From Pycnopodia helianthoides (lineage: Eukaryota > Echinodermata > Asteroidea > Forcipulatida > Asteriidae), in contig CM063248.1 in NCBI GenBank assembly GCA_032158295.1, forward strand, positions 1,653,773 to 1,717,772: a stretch of DNA of 64,000 nt, read 5' to 3'. Below the pieces are notes generated by a model, which saw only the letters and a program-made list of their open reading frames with translations, searched no databases and had not been told where the DNA came from. Every line of letters starts with the position of its first letter. Positions within the stretch are counted from its first letter, which is position 1. A program made the translations under genes and the position numbers. Positions 1 to 10,275 of the stretch are shown here, piece by piece.

Positions 1-1234
1 AACTTCATCAATATTTATGATGTTGAAACAGACACATTTGCCCCCCCCCCCCAGTTATTCTTTTTGCCCCCCCAGTTTGCCCCCCCCCCCAGTTTTTTCC
101 CCGATGGCGGAAATTGAGTTTAATCCCAAACCATTGCACCCAATTTGTTACAATGTTGTTTGCGCTGTAAATAATAAACTCAATTTCATCCATCATAATT
201 AGCTGGCACCATCAAAAAAGCCCAATACACTTTCCATCTCCGGCAATGTTAATAAAATGTGGATTTATTTATCTGTACAAGCTTGGTAACTTGCTATAAA
301 TAGAAATGCATTGTCTGCCCAAAACCGTAAGCAGCCATTGTACACGCAGTTCGCACAACACGTCACATTCACACAGTGCAAAATCTTATTTCTGGAGTGA
401 ATTGTAGGCTTATACAGTACATTATAGACTTTTGTTTTCCCCCCTAAATTTAAGTTTGCCCCCCTCTTGCCACCCCCCCAGATTAACAGGTCTGGACGCG
501 ACGACAAAAAGTGCGCCACCAACATTGATACGCGTCTCATTCATGAGCATGCAAGTAACCTATACACACACTTCTTCTGGCCGCCGATAGATGGATTGCG
601 AGTCACTAGTAATAGTATAGTAGTACTACTAGTGCGTGTGTGTGGAGCTGCCAGTAGTATTGGGCGATACCATTCTATTCGAACGTTAAATAAACATTTA
701 TAACTACAAATATCAATTGGTGAGAACGAACAGATTTTTTCAAATTTGTACAAATAGCAAAGAGAACTACTTGTTCTTTTCATAAGTTGAAAAAACTCAG
801 GGGTAAGACGATAAGTTTTTTTCAGAATAGAGGGTCTTTTTGGCACTGCTGGAGGGGTGACTACTTTTTTCTACCTCCATGGTAATTGTACTACTCACTG
901 CTAGCCAAAAAAGCAGTCACCGGCATATCACTGTTTTTATTTCTGTTGGCTTCTCTACTTTTTTGCTGGGACGATGAGTCTTTGGACTTATTTACTAAAT
1001 AATGCGTAATTTACTTTACATTCATGTTAATTGAACTTAGTATCCACATTTTGTTTTCTTCTTTTTCTGACGTTACGGTAAAGAGCAACCCCTACTTTTT
1101 AAATGAACGGCTCCAACTGGAACGGCCGTCGGGATCACGCTAAATCGTGGTCCCCCCCCCCCCCCCCGATGTAGGCTATGTACAAACAACTAGAACTAAA
1201 AGATAAGAACCGCCTATACTTGGAAGAATACCGG
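1..1234. other. Intergenic, C-run rich, no gene seen
   Basis: I see no supported gene here. The stretch has repeated C homopolymer runs of about 7 to 16 bases (around 40-110, 440-480 and 1145-1168), several preceded by TTTG and followed by AG. Short open frames across these runs are proline-rich artefacts of the C tracts. The remainder is AT-rich and unremarkable. Confidence 0.6.
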
Positions 1235-1948
1235 ACACTTCGGCACCTCGCAAACTCGGCACCCACAAACTCGGCACCTTGCAAACTCGGCACCTTGCAG
1301 ACTCGGCACCCACTCGGCACCAGAATGTCGGCACCCTACATACTCGGCACCGGCCTATTTCTGACTAACAAACTCGGCACCAAGCAATCACTACGTGTTC
1401 GTTGGAATGGTCAACGTAAATGTACTTACACAATAAAAAACACATCTTATATTATTGGCATTTTGTGGCCGTGGTAGTGATCCCGATCGTTCACCACATT
1501 AGATTAATACAAACACGCATTTTCCTCTTTTTTCTGTTCTTTTTGTTTTTATTATTGTGAGCACACCGCTTTTTAATGGGGGGGGGGGCTTGAAATTTGT
1601 GGGAGGCACATGCCCCCCCCCCCTCCGGCCCCCCTCGGCTACGCTGCTGATACTGAGTGATAGGCCTTTATGAGGGAATGTGGACCATTTGAAATTGTTC
1701 ATTTATTTTTTGGCATAGTATAATCGCATTCCCATTCCCACCTGCATTGATGTTTCAGCTTCCCAAATCATGCTGGAAACGTTACAGGATCAAGCATGGA
1801 CATGTGGGACTGAACTATTTCACATCCTGGAGGTAGAAATTACATCGGCACCTTGTTTACATGTCCCATGCAGCGGTAAATCGGCAGAAACAGTATTTAT
1901 GAATGTGCCGAGTTTGTAGGTGCCGAGTTAGCAAGGTGCCGAAGTGAC
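1235..1948. mobile_element. Foldback-like element 1 (CGGCACC subrepeats in inverted arms)
   Basis: The left arm (about 1235-1382) is a series of 13-17 bp imperfect tandem units each containing ACTCGGCACC. The right arm (about 1905-1948) carries the same units on the opposite strand (GGTGCCGAG). The outermost units of the two arms match in order and spacing when one is reverse-complemented, so they form an inverted repeat around about 500 bp of unique sequence. Long inverted repeats made of short tandem units are the hallmark of foldback transposons such as sea urchin TU and Drosophila FB. No coding sequence is seen inside. Assignment to the foldback class is inference; the inverted arrays are direct observation. 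Confidence 0.55.
1440..1510. repeat. Short dispersed repeat shared with 22081-22145
   Basis: About 65 bp containing GTAGTGATCCCGAT, CACATTAGATTA and CAAACACGCA is repeated near 22081-22145 in the same orientation. It is a fragment of a dispersed element of unknown class; at the second site it abuts a tRNA-derived SINE head. Confidence 0.5.
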
Positions 1949-1982
1949 CAGTTACCATTTGGAATACAGTTCAGGAGGATTG

Positions 1983-3268
1983 CCAGTCATCTCGCCCCCC
2001 GGCAAAGTCGCCCCCTTGCAAGCTCGCCCCCTTCAGGTACAAACTCGCCCCCTCGTAATGTCGCCCCTACAAAGTCGCCCCGACAAAGTCGCCCCCTAAC
2101 AAAGTCGCCCCCTAACAAAGTCGCCCCCAACAGTGTTGCCCCCTATGCATTTTTTTTTGCTTTTGTTGCAATTATTTTCTAAGGCAAAATTTGTGTTGTT
2201 TTTAACTTGATTCAAGGAAAGGGAATCCTTAAAGACTTTTTTACATTTTTGTTGAGGGCAAATAACTTAATAACTTTTACTAATTGAAAAACAACAAAAT
2301 TTTTCCCGTTGTAACTCTTAAAAAGAAATTAAAGAAACATTTATTTAATCCTAAAAGACTTTATACATTTTTTTTGAGGATAAATAACGTAAAAACATAT
2401 CATACAGATGTATGTACTTTAAAAACTATCAAAAGACGAATAGACAAATTTACAGGAGACATAATAAATAAATAAATCTTGCACTGTAATGTTTTTTATG
2501 TACCTACATAATTATATAGGATTAACACAATCGGTAGGCTCTATTACCAAACGTGTACTGTGCCTTTAAGAAGAAACTCTCAAAAAGAAAATTATTAAAA
2601 ACACATGAATATTAATTTTACACTTTAACTTCTACATGCTCCATCACAATTCTGGTACTGCATGCTCTTTTTGGGGCGCTGCACGCTGGGACCGCCGCGC
2701 TTACGTAAACTTTCACGCAAATACCAAGGGGGCGACTGTGTCGGGGGCGACTGTGTCGGGGGCGACTGTGTCGGGGGCGACTGTGTCGGGGACTGTGTCG
2801 GGGGCGACTGTGTCGGGGGCGACTGTGTCGGGGGGCGACTGTGTCGGGGGCGACTGTGTCGGGGGCGACTGTGTCGGGGGCGACTGTGTCGGGGGCGACT
2901 GTGTCGGGGGCGACTGTGTCGGGGGCGACTGTGTCGGGGGCGACTGTGTCGGGGGCGACTGTGTCGGGGGCGACTGTGTCGGGGGCGACTGTGTCGGGGG
3001 CGACTGTGTCGGGGGCGCGACTGTGTCGGGGGCGACTGTGTCGGGGGCGACTGTGTCGGGGGCGACTGTGTCGGGGGCGACTGTGTCGGGGGCGACTGTG
3101 TCGGGGGCGACTGTGTCGGGGGCGACTGTGTCGGGGGCGACTTTGTCGGGGGCGACATTGTGAGGGGGCAAGTTTGTACCTGGAGGGGGCGAGCTTGCTG
3201 GGGGGGGCGACTTTGCAGGGGGCGACTTTGTGGGGGGCGACTTTGCCAGGGGGGGCGAGATGACTGGT
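1983..3268. mobile_element. Foldback-like element 2 (GTCGCCCCC subrepeats in inverted arms)
   Basis: The left arm (about 1983-2150) begins CCAGTCATCTCGCC and continues with imperfect units of the type AAAGTCGCCCCCT. The right end (about 3120-3268), read on the minus strand, begins with the same CCAGTCATCTCGCC and repeats the same succession of variant units, including one with CAGGTACAAACT. The arms therefore form an inverted repeat enclosing about 570 bp of AT-rich unique DNA. The right arm is enlarged by a homogeneous 15-bp array. It lies about 35 bp from foldback-like element 1, whose subrepeats are recognisably related, so two members of one superfamily sit side by side. Sea urchin TU elements, as I recall, also have tandem short units in their inverted repeats. 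No transposase is seen. Confidence 0.6.
2728..3162 (+). repeat. 15-bp G-rich minisatellite, about 29 units
   Basis: The unit GGGGGCGACTGTGTC repeats head to tail almost without change, broken by three small length changes near 2788 (shortened unit), 2830 (extra G) and 3015 (extra CG). It then decays into variant units up to about 3262. Because 15 is divisible by three, every frame on both strands stays open and gives low-complexity peptides such as repeated SPPTQ; these are not genes. The plus strand has a run of five Gs every 15 bases and so has G-quadruplex potential. Confidence 0.92.
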
Positions 3269-3344
3269 TTCCTTCAGGAGTTACATACCTGGATACCTTC
3301 TGGCAGTGTGACATTGTCACAGCATGGAGGACCAGAGGTAGCAT

Positions 3345-3460
3345 ACAACATGTCCACCGACGTGGTTGTTATTGTTGTTTCACACACTACGGAGGTAGCA
3401 TCGTGATCGTCCACCTCCATGACCATGGTGGATGTCATTGTTGTTTCACACACACCTACA
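3345..3460. repeat. Two imperfect direct copies of about 50-70 bp
   Basis: A segment with CATGTCCACC and ATTGTTGTTTCACACAC recurs about 70 bp downstream with CATGGTGGATGTCA and the same CA-rich end. A similar CATGTCCATGG ... CACACAC arrangement occurs near 22640-22760, suggesting fragments of one dispersed family. Confidence 0.4.
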
Positions 3461-3734
3461 CAACCTTCTTGCCGACAAAAGATGAGCACGACGAGTAAGT
3501 TAGTTGTACCATGGAGGAACGTACATCAAGTTACACTGCCAACTAGTGACATACCACTGTACATCCCATGATGATACTTCATCATAATAGTTAAAACATT
3601 ACTATCGCTATTGTGACCTACCTACAGTAAAAATGCATTAGCAACTAACCAATCAGAACGCTTTACTGTGGCCCCATAGTTAGCGTGTGGTACGGAAATA
3701 AATTGCTTCCGGACTTGGTTGTGTGTGCCGTCAA

Positions 3735-5444
3735 GCAAGTCTCGTGGGGGCGCTATACTACATGGATGGTTAGAAAATCAACAAGAAAGTTCGAACATAC
3801 ATCAAGTACACGAAAGAGCCAAGTTACTCGTCGGCATTTCATGATTTGATGACAGTGAGTTTATTTTTTGAAATTGTTGGTATTCCTATGTAAACATTTA
3901 AATCATATTTTATGAATTTTGTGGTTCACTTTGGATTTGTTAGTACTCGATAGCTAAATTACCCTATAGCCAGATAGCATGACCTGATGACTAGTGTAGT
4001 GTGAGCACAGACATGACAGAGACAGGACCCACAGTCACACACATCATTCTACTACTGTACTGTACTAGTACCTCCATGCACACATGGACTTCTATTTCTA
4101 AGTTTTAGAATTGAGCTTGCCCTGCCCTGTGGTAATGTATTGTAGCGAGCAGGGGTGACAGGGTCACCAAGTTCATGAAGGCTCACACTCACAGGCAGCG
4201 CTGACCGCAGACATCCAGAGCACCTGGGAATCCAGGCACCATTGCGCGCCAAATCATGGAATGGCGGGCTTGGGTTCCCACGTGATCTAGAGGAGATGGT
4301 CAGTGCTGTTTTGGGGTCTCGAGGAGTCAAGACATTTTCCGTGTGTAAGATAAAGACTGAAAATGTAAGTACATGTAATTTAATTGTGATCATTCGAAGA
4401 AGAGAATCAGAGAAGCAGAGTTAGAAATGTCTCCGAGTCATAATCATTTAATCGTTTGTCATTACATTTAGTTCCAGTAAATCATAAACCAATAAGAAGT
4501 CCTTGACCGCGACACGGCGCGTTACAGTATGTAACTCCGTCATGCCGTTGCACTGTACAGAGTAGAGGAGTCCAACTTGGGCTGAAAACTGTGTGAACAA
4601 TCGTCTGCATCTGCATCTGCATTATCTGTTGAGTACTGTGCACAGGGTCAAATTTCCAATTTTATGTTTAATCAAGAGCAGACAATGTTAAGGGAAACAA
4701 AAGTTTTAGAGGTGCCTGCCTCACTGCGATCTCTTTTGTTAATTAGGCCAACAACAAAAATGCATGTTTAGCGTCCCATCCGCTTCCTTTTTAGAGGCCG
4801 CCTCCTTTTTTCTTTTTTTCCCTTCTTTTTAATAAATAAGATTGTATTTTGATTGTCCTAGTGACAAGCTGTTCACCCGACGACAGTTTCGCCTTACTGG
4901 TCAACCAGGCATCTAAAGCTGGGCGTGATCAATCTAGTGACAAAATGCTTACCTGACGAAGATCGATTAAGCACAGAGCTTTCAGGACCTGACCACAATG
5001 ACAATGAATTAACTCACAGTCAACCACCATCCCCTAATGTCAACCCTGTGGTTGCCCCTTATGCTTAAACCCACTCACATGCACTGGCAATCAACCATGC
5101 ACAACGCAGAATGCAAAAGCATAAACTTTGGTATTAAATACACAGAGCAAATTCACATACCTGTACCTGTTAACGTTTCTGGATTATAATTAATGTTTCC
5201 TATTTCAACAGATGTCGACACATTGGCAAATTTAGTAATTGGTCACTCACACAAGCACGGATCTGTGGGGTTCGACACTACTAAAAAAAAAAGGCCGCCA
5301 CTCAGAGAATCATCCACATGTTTGAAAGAACTCTTTAACTATGATGAGGCAATGGACCACCGAGTCCACAGATTATGAGTGCTGGGTGCTGCACTCAAAA
5401 TACTCTTGAGGGTACTGGGCATGAAATCCTCAAAAGTCAGGATG
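3735..5444 (+). pseudogene. Decayed copy of the LARGE 5' end (leader exon, intron, first coding exon)
   Basis: This block parallels 12562-14158, the true 5' end of LARGE. Both start with a segment containing CAAGTCTCGTGG and AGAAAATCAAC or AGAAATCAAC and reach a GTGAGT donor (3855 here, 12696 there). They resume after an acceptor (exon from 5212 here) with a leader of roughly 85-90 percent identity by eye, and end at the same AGTCAGGATG|GTAAGT donor (5444/5445). In this copy about 45 bp carrying the LARGE start codon and the start of the membrane anchor are missing, and a 4-bp deletion near 5428 shifts the frame, so the Golgi anchor cannot be made. Two tiny leader uORFs (from 5212 and 5318) have counterparts in the intact copy. 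Both splice sites remain good, so the block may still be transcribed. A CCAAT box (about 3648) and an ETS-like CTTCCGG (about 3706) lie just upstream. The duplication is seen directly; residual activity is inference. Confidence 0.75.
5421..5444 (+). other. Candidate 8-codon start exon for the FLYWCH-MULE gene
   Basis: Within the decayed LARGE exon an ATG at 5421 opens eight codons (MKSSKVRM) ending exactly at the GTAAGT donor in phase 0. The acceptor at 6200 in front of the transposase exon is also phase 0, so splicing would give one continuous frame. In the intact LARGE copy the same segment is 4 bp longer and phase 1. Several upstream ATGs (5212, 5318, 5341, 5375) would have to be bypassed. 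This is a hypothesis from splice-site and phase arithmetic only. Confidence 0.35.
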
Positions 5445-6200
5445 GTAAGTCTTTTTTAAAATGGATACAGCGCCCAATTTTGTGGCTGTGCTTAGCGCTT
5501 TAAGCTAGCGGAAAATTCTTTGCTTTGTATACCAAAAGTTGGCAAAGAAGGTTTTTTCTATGTGTACATATTGACAGGCATGATATTCTTTCTACTGTAG
5601 TATAATTTAAAATTTTGTTCCCCATGGAAAAAGTCTGAAATTTTTTGATTAAATAGCCTGAAAAGTCTGTCATTTTTTTAAAATATTTCAGGTCTCATTG
5701 TTAAAAAAGTTTCTTGTTCTCTGTCTCAGACTGTGTCATGTGCATATGCGCAAACTAGCGTGTTAGGCACAGAGTTGAGTGCGAACTGCAGTATGCCTTT
5801 CGCCACCTGTGCAAACAAACGGCAAACACACTTGTAATAGGTTTGCGGGATGTTTAAAATTTGCAGAAATGTTTCACGTTGAGAGCTGAATTATTTCATG
5901 AAAATTATGTATTTATGAGGAATCACTGATGTCCAAAACCCACACCCCAAAAATGTATGTTGCCATGGAATGTTAATCTGATGAGATTAGCATATTCTTA
6001 CAGGAAATATTAGAATTATGGAGCTCTGAAAATCATCCTCGTATCTAGGACTCTGTATCTGTGTACAGCAATAGGGCTAATGTAGGTGCCATTGATAAAC
6101 AGTTGATATTGTGGTTGGGGCTTGACATGTGTAACAGAAAATGTAATGGCAAGTAACAGTGTGATTCTTGAAAAAATTACTTCTTTTCGCATCTTTTCAG

Positions 6201-7703
6201 TCAGGAACAGCCAGAATAAAACAGGAACCTGCGACAGATGTTTTGATGTTCCAACCTCAAGCCACTAAGGGCCAAGTAATACATGATGGACAGACTGATG
6301 AGGTGGACCAAGGGGGAGGTTACACCATCATACGAAGTTCATCACAGAGACTTCATCCAAGGTTGATTGACGATGCTGGGTACACTTACACCTTCAAGTC
6401 AAAGGGCAGAAAGAATACACAGTGGAGGTGCTCTGTCAGAAACAAGTCCATATACTGCCGGGCTACGGTCGTACAGCAAGGTAAACACTTCAAGAAAGGG
6501 CCAGCTGAGCACATACATCCAGGCATCCCAGGTCGTCATGTTGTGGAGAAGGTTATTGCTCAAGTAAAGACCACAGCCAAAAAGAAACCTTATCAGCCGG
6601 CTAACAACATCGTAGATGAAGTACTGACTGAGAATGTTGGCAACCTCAAACTCCCTGGCATGCCGCATCCTATTAATCTTGCCCGTTGCGCCACACGTTT
6701 GAGGCAGAGAATTCGAAATAGAGGTCTTGACTTCCAAGACGGCTTAGTCCCAGGGGACTTTGTTAAGAAAGTTGTCAACTGTGGGAGAAAATGCCATTTT
6801 CTACTGGCTACCGAAAATCAGTTGCAACTTCTCTCCCATATGACACAGTGGTACATAGATGTGAACACAAAGATCGTGAACTCACCCTTCAAGTTGTTGC
6901 TGTCCGTGCACGGCTTTGTGATGAAAAACCAGCAAGCCAAAATTGTGCCCTTGTTATTTGCTCTTATGTCTGGCAAAAAGAGACAAGACTTCGCAACTGT
7001 GTTCAATGCATTGAAGGAGGTAGTTCCTAATGGCATTCATGTGATAGAGTGCATGCTTGACTATAACACACAATTGTGGAGGGGGCTTAGTGATGCCATC
7101 CCAAAAGTAGAATGTGTGGGTAGTGCCTACCATTGGATCCAGACCATTTGGGGTAACATCAAAGCCTTTGGGCTTCATCCGAGTTACTTGGAGGATCCTG
7201 AGGTTTTTAAGCTGTTGAGGAAACTCATGGGCCTACCATTCATCCCAGCTGAATACATACCTGAGATGCTCACAAAGCTGCAGCAGAAGGCCACCACGGG
7301 GTCAGTGCATCAACTCTTAAATCAGGTCCAGGCGACGTGGGTTGAAGGAGATAAGTGCATGTGGTCACCGTCAGTATGGAGTGTGTACATGCAGCCGCAT
7401 CGAACATGCAATGACCTGCACAACTGGCATGACCGTCTGAACAAAATGGGCAAGGAAGGCCGTCTTCTGTTGAACTCCTTCGTGGGACAGTTGTACGGAG
7501 AAGCTAAGATTGTGACCTTGCAGGTTATGATCATATACAGCGCCAAGCAGAAGAGGCCGCAGGAGGAATCCAACAAGGCTGTACAGAATAAAGCTTTAAG
7601 ACATTGGGAGGATTATCAGCAAGAGAGGAAATCCTTAAAACACCTCTGGAAAGTGTGTGCTTCTACTTTGGTTGAGGTTGAGAATGCACACCTGCCAATT
7701 TAA
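6201..7703 (+). CDS. FLYWCH zinc finger plus MULE-type transposase-like protein
   Basis: An uninterrupted 500-codon exon follows a strong acceptor (pyrimidine tract, CTTTTCAG at 6193-6200). The first in-frame ATG inside it is at 6246; upstream of the acceptor the frame has no ATG start. Near the N-terminus is a FLYWCH-type zinc finger (about 6320-6540): TFKSKG, then QWRCSV, then IYCRA, then HIH, giving Cys-Cys-His-His ligands. The centre matches the Mutator-like (MULE) transposase fold: YIDVNTK aligned with the usual first Asp (6858-6860), then HGFV ... PLLFALMSGK, a second Asp in CMLDYN (7059-7061), the AYHWIQTIWGNI segment where families usually show CxxH (here the Cys is replaced), and a candidate acidic residue in LPFIPAEY (7251-7253). 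The C-terminus is lysine-rich. It may be a recent transposon copy or a domesticated gene; no clear terminal inverted repeats were found. A possible first exon is 5421-5444. Confidence 0.8.
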   Translation, partial: SGTARIKQEPATDVLMFQPQATKGQVIHDGQTDEVDQGGGYTIIRSSSQRLHPRLIDDAGYTYTFKSKGRKNTQWRCSVRNKSIYCRATVVQQGKHFKKGPAEHIHPGIPGRHVVEKVIAQVKTTAKKKPYQPANNIVDEVLTENVGNLKLPGMPHPINLARCATRLRQRIRNRGLDFQDGLVPGDFVKKVVNCGRKCHFLLATENQLQLLSHMTQWYIDVNTKIVNSPFKLLLSVHGFVMKNQQAKIVPLLFALMSGKKRQDFATVFNALKEVVPNGIHVIECMLDYNTQLWRGLSDAIPKVECVGSAYHWIQTIWGNIKAFGLHPSYLEDPEVFKLLRKLMGLPFIPAEYIPEMLTKLQQKATTGSVHQLLNQVQATWVEGDKCMWSPSVWSVYMQPHRTCNDLHNWHDRLNKMGKEGRLLLNSFVGQLYGEAKIVTLQVMIIYSAKQKRPQEESNKAVQNKALRHWEDYQQERKSLKHLWKVCASTLVEVENAHLPI

Positions 7704-8123
7704 TTGGAAATGTCCTGTTTATTAAGAAGTTTTGAACTCCCAAAAGTCAGAATAGTTCAATTTCTGAAAACAAGGAGGAACAAAAAGGAAGAGAGGGCGC
7801 TTTTCACCGACAGTTGGAGAAATACTAACAAAAGGGGAACGAGTGCGCGTTGTCTCAGATTGATTTTATTTTATTTTTCCAAAAATGTTAAACCTTGTAA
7901 ACGGTCAAGACAATTCTTGAAGACACAGAAAAGTGTTTGAAGAGCAAATTTCAATGGCAAAAGGGTGGTAGCACTAAACCAGTTAATGCGGGGGATCATC
8001 CAATTTTTCTCTTTCAAACTGACGGGATTATTTTCTCAAATCATTTTTCCTTTGTGAGTACCGCTAGCACAAAGAAACCCAGACTTGACAAAGCCAAGAG
8101 AACAAAGGTTCTCTTTGAAGCAC

Positions 8124-8275
8124 CAGGGGTCGATTTCACAAAACTCCTCCTAACTTAGGACTAGTCCTAGGCAATGCTAAGTTAGGACCAGTACTTAAGA
8201 CTAGTCCTATCTCAGTCTTAGCATTGCCTAGGACTAGTCCTAAGTTAGGAAGATTTTTGTGAAATCGACCCCTGG
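8124..8275. mobile_element. 152-bp hairpin MITE, GGGTCGATTTCACAAA termini
   Basis: The ends CCAGGGGTCGATTTCACA and its reverse complement bound a nearly complete palindrome built of TAGGACTAGTCCTA modules. No coding capacity is present. The element at 9451-9570 has related ends. It belongs to the class of non-autonomous palindromic elements; the parent transposase is unknown. Confidence 0.8.
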
Positions 8276-8423
8276 ATTTATTGTTTCTCTATTGAGAAAA
8301 TATCATATTCATGCACTGTGAATTTTAAACTTTGGCAGTGAGATACAGCCGTCAATTTGGCCTATGGCAGAACAAAAGCTGGAAGCTCGGTCCGCTTGGG
8401 CTTGCCTCCTTTGAGCTGAAATA

Positions 8424-8630
8424 ATGGCAGAGTTGCCAACTCTCCCTGATTCTGCAGAAAGTTCCCTGAAAATCAACCAATCTTTCCATGTTCTGATGAA
8501 CAAATTTGAAAATCTCCCTGATTATGGAAACTTTTGCCCTATTATGTTGACTGTAATCCTAAATAGCTCCCTGATTGATGTACAAAATCTCCCTGATTGC
8601 AAGATGCAAATGTTGGCAGCTCTACAATGG
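8424..8630. mobile_element. 207-bp element with CTCCCTGATT modules (copy 1)
   Basis: CTCCCTGATT is repeated four times with irregular spacing (CTCCCTGAAA, AGCTCCCTGATT and similar). The ends, GAGTTGCCAACT and TTGGCAGCTC, are imperfect inverted repeats. A second copy in opposite orientation lies at 32737-32947 inside LARGE intron sequence, matching along its length. The class is unknown. Confidence 0.7.
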
Positions 8631-9319
8631 TAGAATTGTCTTGATGCCACGTATTCCTCCTCTTACAACAAGAGGGAAAATGCCTGGAATCGAGGATTAC
8701 ACAATAGCCCAGACACAAGAGGCAGAATTTGTCGTCATTTTGTGGGTAAACCGAAACGCTGAACAGTGAGTGTATGCTCTGTGCATGCTCCGTAGTAGAA
8801 ATTACAGTCGACGTTTGTTCCGGTATCCAATGTGACACAAAAATATTAAAGCAAAGCCACATCTCCCAGTATGCATCTGGGGAGAAATTGACGTGTCAAC
8901 ACGTCATCTGGCGTTAACTGGTTATGGTCATTTATACAGGTTAGAAAAAAGTCAAAGTTGTTAACACGATGCATGGACTACTTTTTCGGAAGGCGGTAAT
9001 ATTGTTTTGTGCCAAGTGAACTCATGCGGGGGTAAATTATTTATCAACCATTGTTAACAGCTACATTTTAAAATATAAATGAACAACATGTAAGGCACTG
9101 TTTAATGAACACACTTATGCACAACTGTTTGTTAATTCTATTATTTGAAAATGTGGGCATGCTTATCAGAATAACACAACGATGTCTGTGTCCTAACTTT
9201 TCTTGGCTGTTTCTTGTAAAAGGCTTCAAACACCATTGTTAGCAGAAACTGTCCCTTTTTTAATTTTAAATTTTATAAAATAGAATAAAAAGTGTTAGGC
9301 TTTTCGTGCATGGCATTTC

Positions 9320-9450
9320 ATCTTTGAGAGGGCAAGGTCATTGTCTTTTTGCTTGGGCACTTCCATTGGAAAATCTTAAAGCTTTTGGAAAAACTTTTGA
9401 AGGGGCACCAAGGCCAAGACCAGGGCAAAGGCCGCCATGATATTCCATGC
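9320..9450. repeat. Dispersed GGCACCAAGGCCAAGACC repeat
   Basis: About 130 bp with GGCACCAAGGCCAAGACC recurs in reverse orientation at about 46565-46700 (TGGTCTTGGCCTTTGTGCC) and 60035-60155, with a diverged relative at 47060-47200. Twice, here and at 46391-46762, it sits beside or inside a GGGCCC-type hairpin element. Open frames through it are spurious. Confidence 0.55.
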
Positions 9451-9570
9451 CTGGGCCCGATTTTAAAAAGAGCGAAGATTCATCTTAAGATGAGTTGCTT
9501 AGCAATTAATATTGATACACATATCTTGACTAAGATAAACCTTTAAGTGCTTTGTGAAATCGAGCCCAGG
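9451..9570. mobile_element. 120-bp hairpin MITE, GGGCCCGATTT termini
   Basis: It begins CTGGGCCCGATTTT and ends GTGAAATCGAGCCCAGG, forming an imperfect palindrome with CTTAAGAT-type interior modules. It is related to 8124-8275 by its CGATTTCACAA-type ends. It is non-coding. Confidence 0.65.
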
Positions 9571-9772
9571 TTTCTCCACTTGATCATCTTTTAAAAAAAT
9601 CGCAATTTCCAGAAAAAATGTCCTATTTTTAAAATAGAAAATGTGATTGTCTGAAACCTGCTTTTAATGTACAATACAAGAACAATGAAGATTATTGATT
9701 TATATGATTATGATTGTTGTTGTGACTATTATTTCATTATTATTAGTTCATGAATGATAATTTACCCATCCT

Positions 9773-9970
9773 GTGAAATATGCATTCATGCATGCCTACT
9801 TGCAATTGATCGGCAAATACCATAGAGTTATGCATAGGCAGACGCAAAAATACGTGTGTGTCATGCCATCATCGGCCCCATACAAAAAGGTGCAATGTTT
9901 CCTCATATTGCCCACATGTGGTGTAGTTTGCACGCATGATGTGCAATGTGCATATATCATGTGAAAGGTC
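9773..9970. mobile_element. Uninterrupted copy of the MITE split at 24538-25371
   Basis: This about 200-bp sequence matches, in diverged form, the two halves of the 24538-25371 element joined together. It has GGCAAATACCATAGAGTT from one half followed directly by GCAGACGCAAAAATACG, CATGCCATCATCGG and AAAAAGGTGCAATG from the other. It is therefore the empty-site form showing where the LINE inserted in the other copy. Confidence 0.55.
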
Positions 9971-10052
9971 TTTTGTTAAATGTGTAATGTACCTTGTGGA
10001 TATTGTAAAATGCAAATGTATGGAAGAGCTATGAGAAAGTATAAAGAGCTTG

Positions 10053-10275
10053 GTTTAAAGGGGCACTGTCGTCATGATCACAGCGAGTCAATGGTCAGAC
10101 ATTGAATTCTGAACTCTCACTGCACACGCATGCGTGCGCAATAATAACGACGGTGCCCTTTAAAGCTTTTATTTGTGATGTGATGGTCAATGCGCGCATG
10201 TAGTAACTGGGTGAGAGTTCATGATTCTATGCCCAGCCACAAGCAGACTATGATCATGACGACATTCCCCTTGAA
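10053..10275. mobile_element. MITE with TTTAAAGGGGCACTGTCGTC end
   Basis: The left end, TTTAAAGGGGCACTGTCG followed by TCATGATCA, is mirrored by TGATCATGACGACATTCCCC at the right end and again by CGACGGTGCCCTTTAAAG at about 10148-10165, so the copy may be composite. A better preserved relative lies at 21203-21428. Confidence 0.6.

Noticed and set aside
2625..3498. Long open frames on both strands encoding repeats such as SPPTQ or GDCVG
   Set aside because: They lie in a 15-bp tandem array, where a unit length divisible by three keeps all frames open; no start context, splice signal or non-repeat domain supports a gene.
5193..5378. 61-codon frame starting MFPISTDVDT as a small protein
   Set aside because: It starts upstream of the acceptor at 5211 and crosses leader sequence of the duplicated LARGE exon; the intact copy has no equivalent frame.
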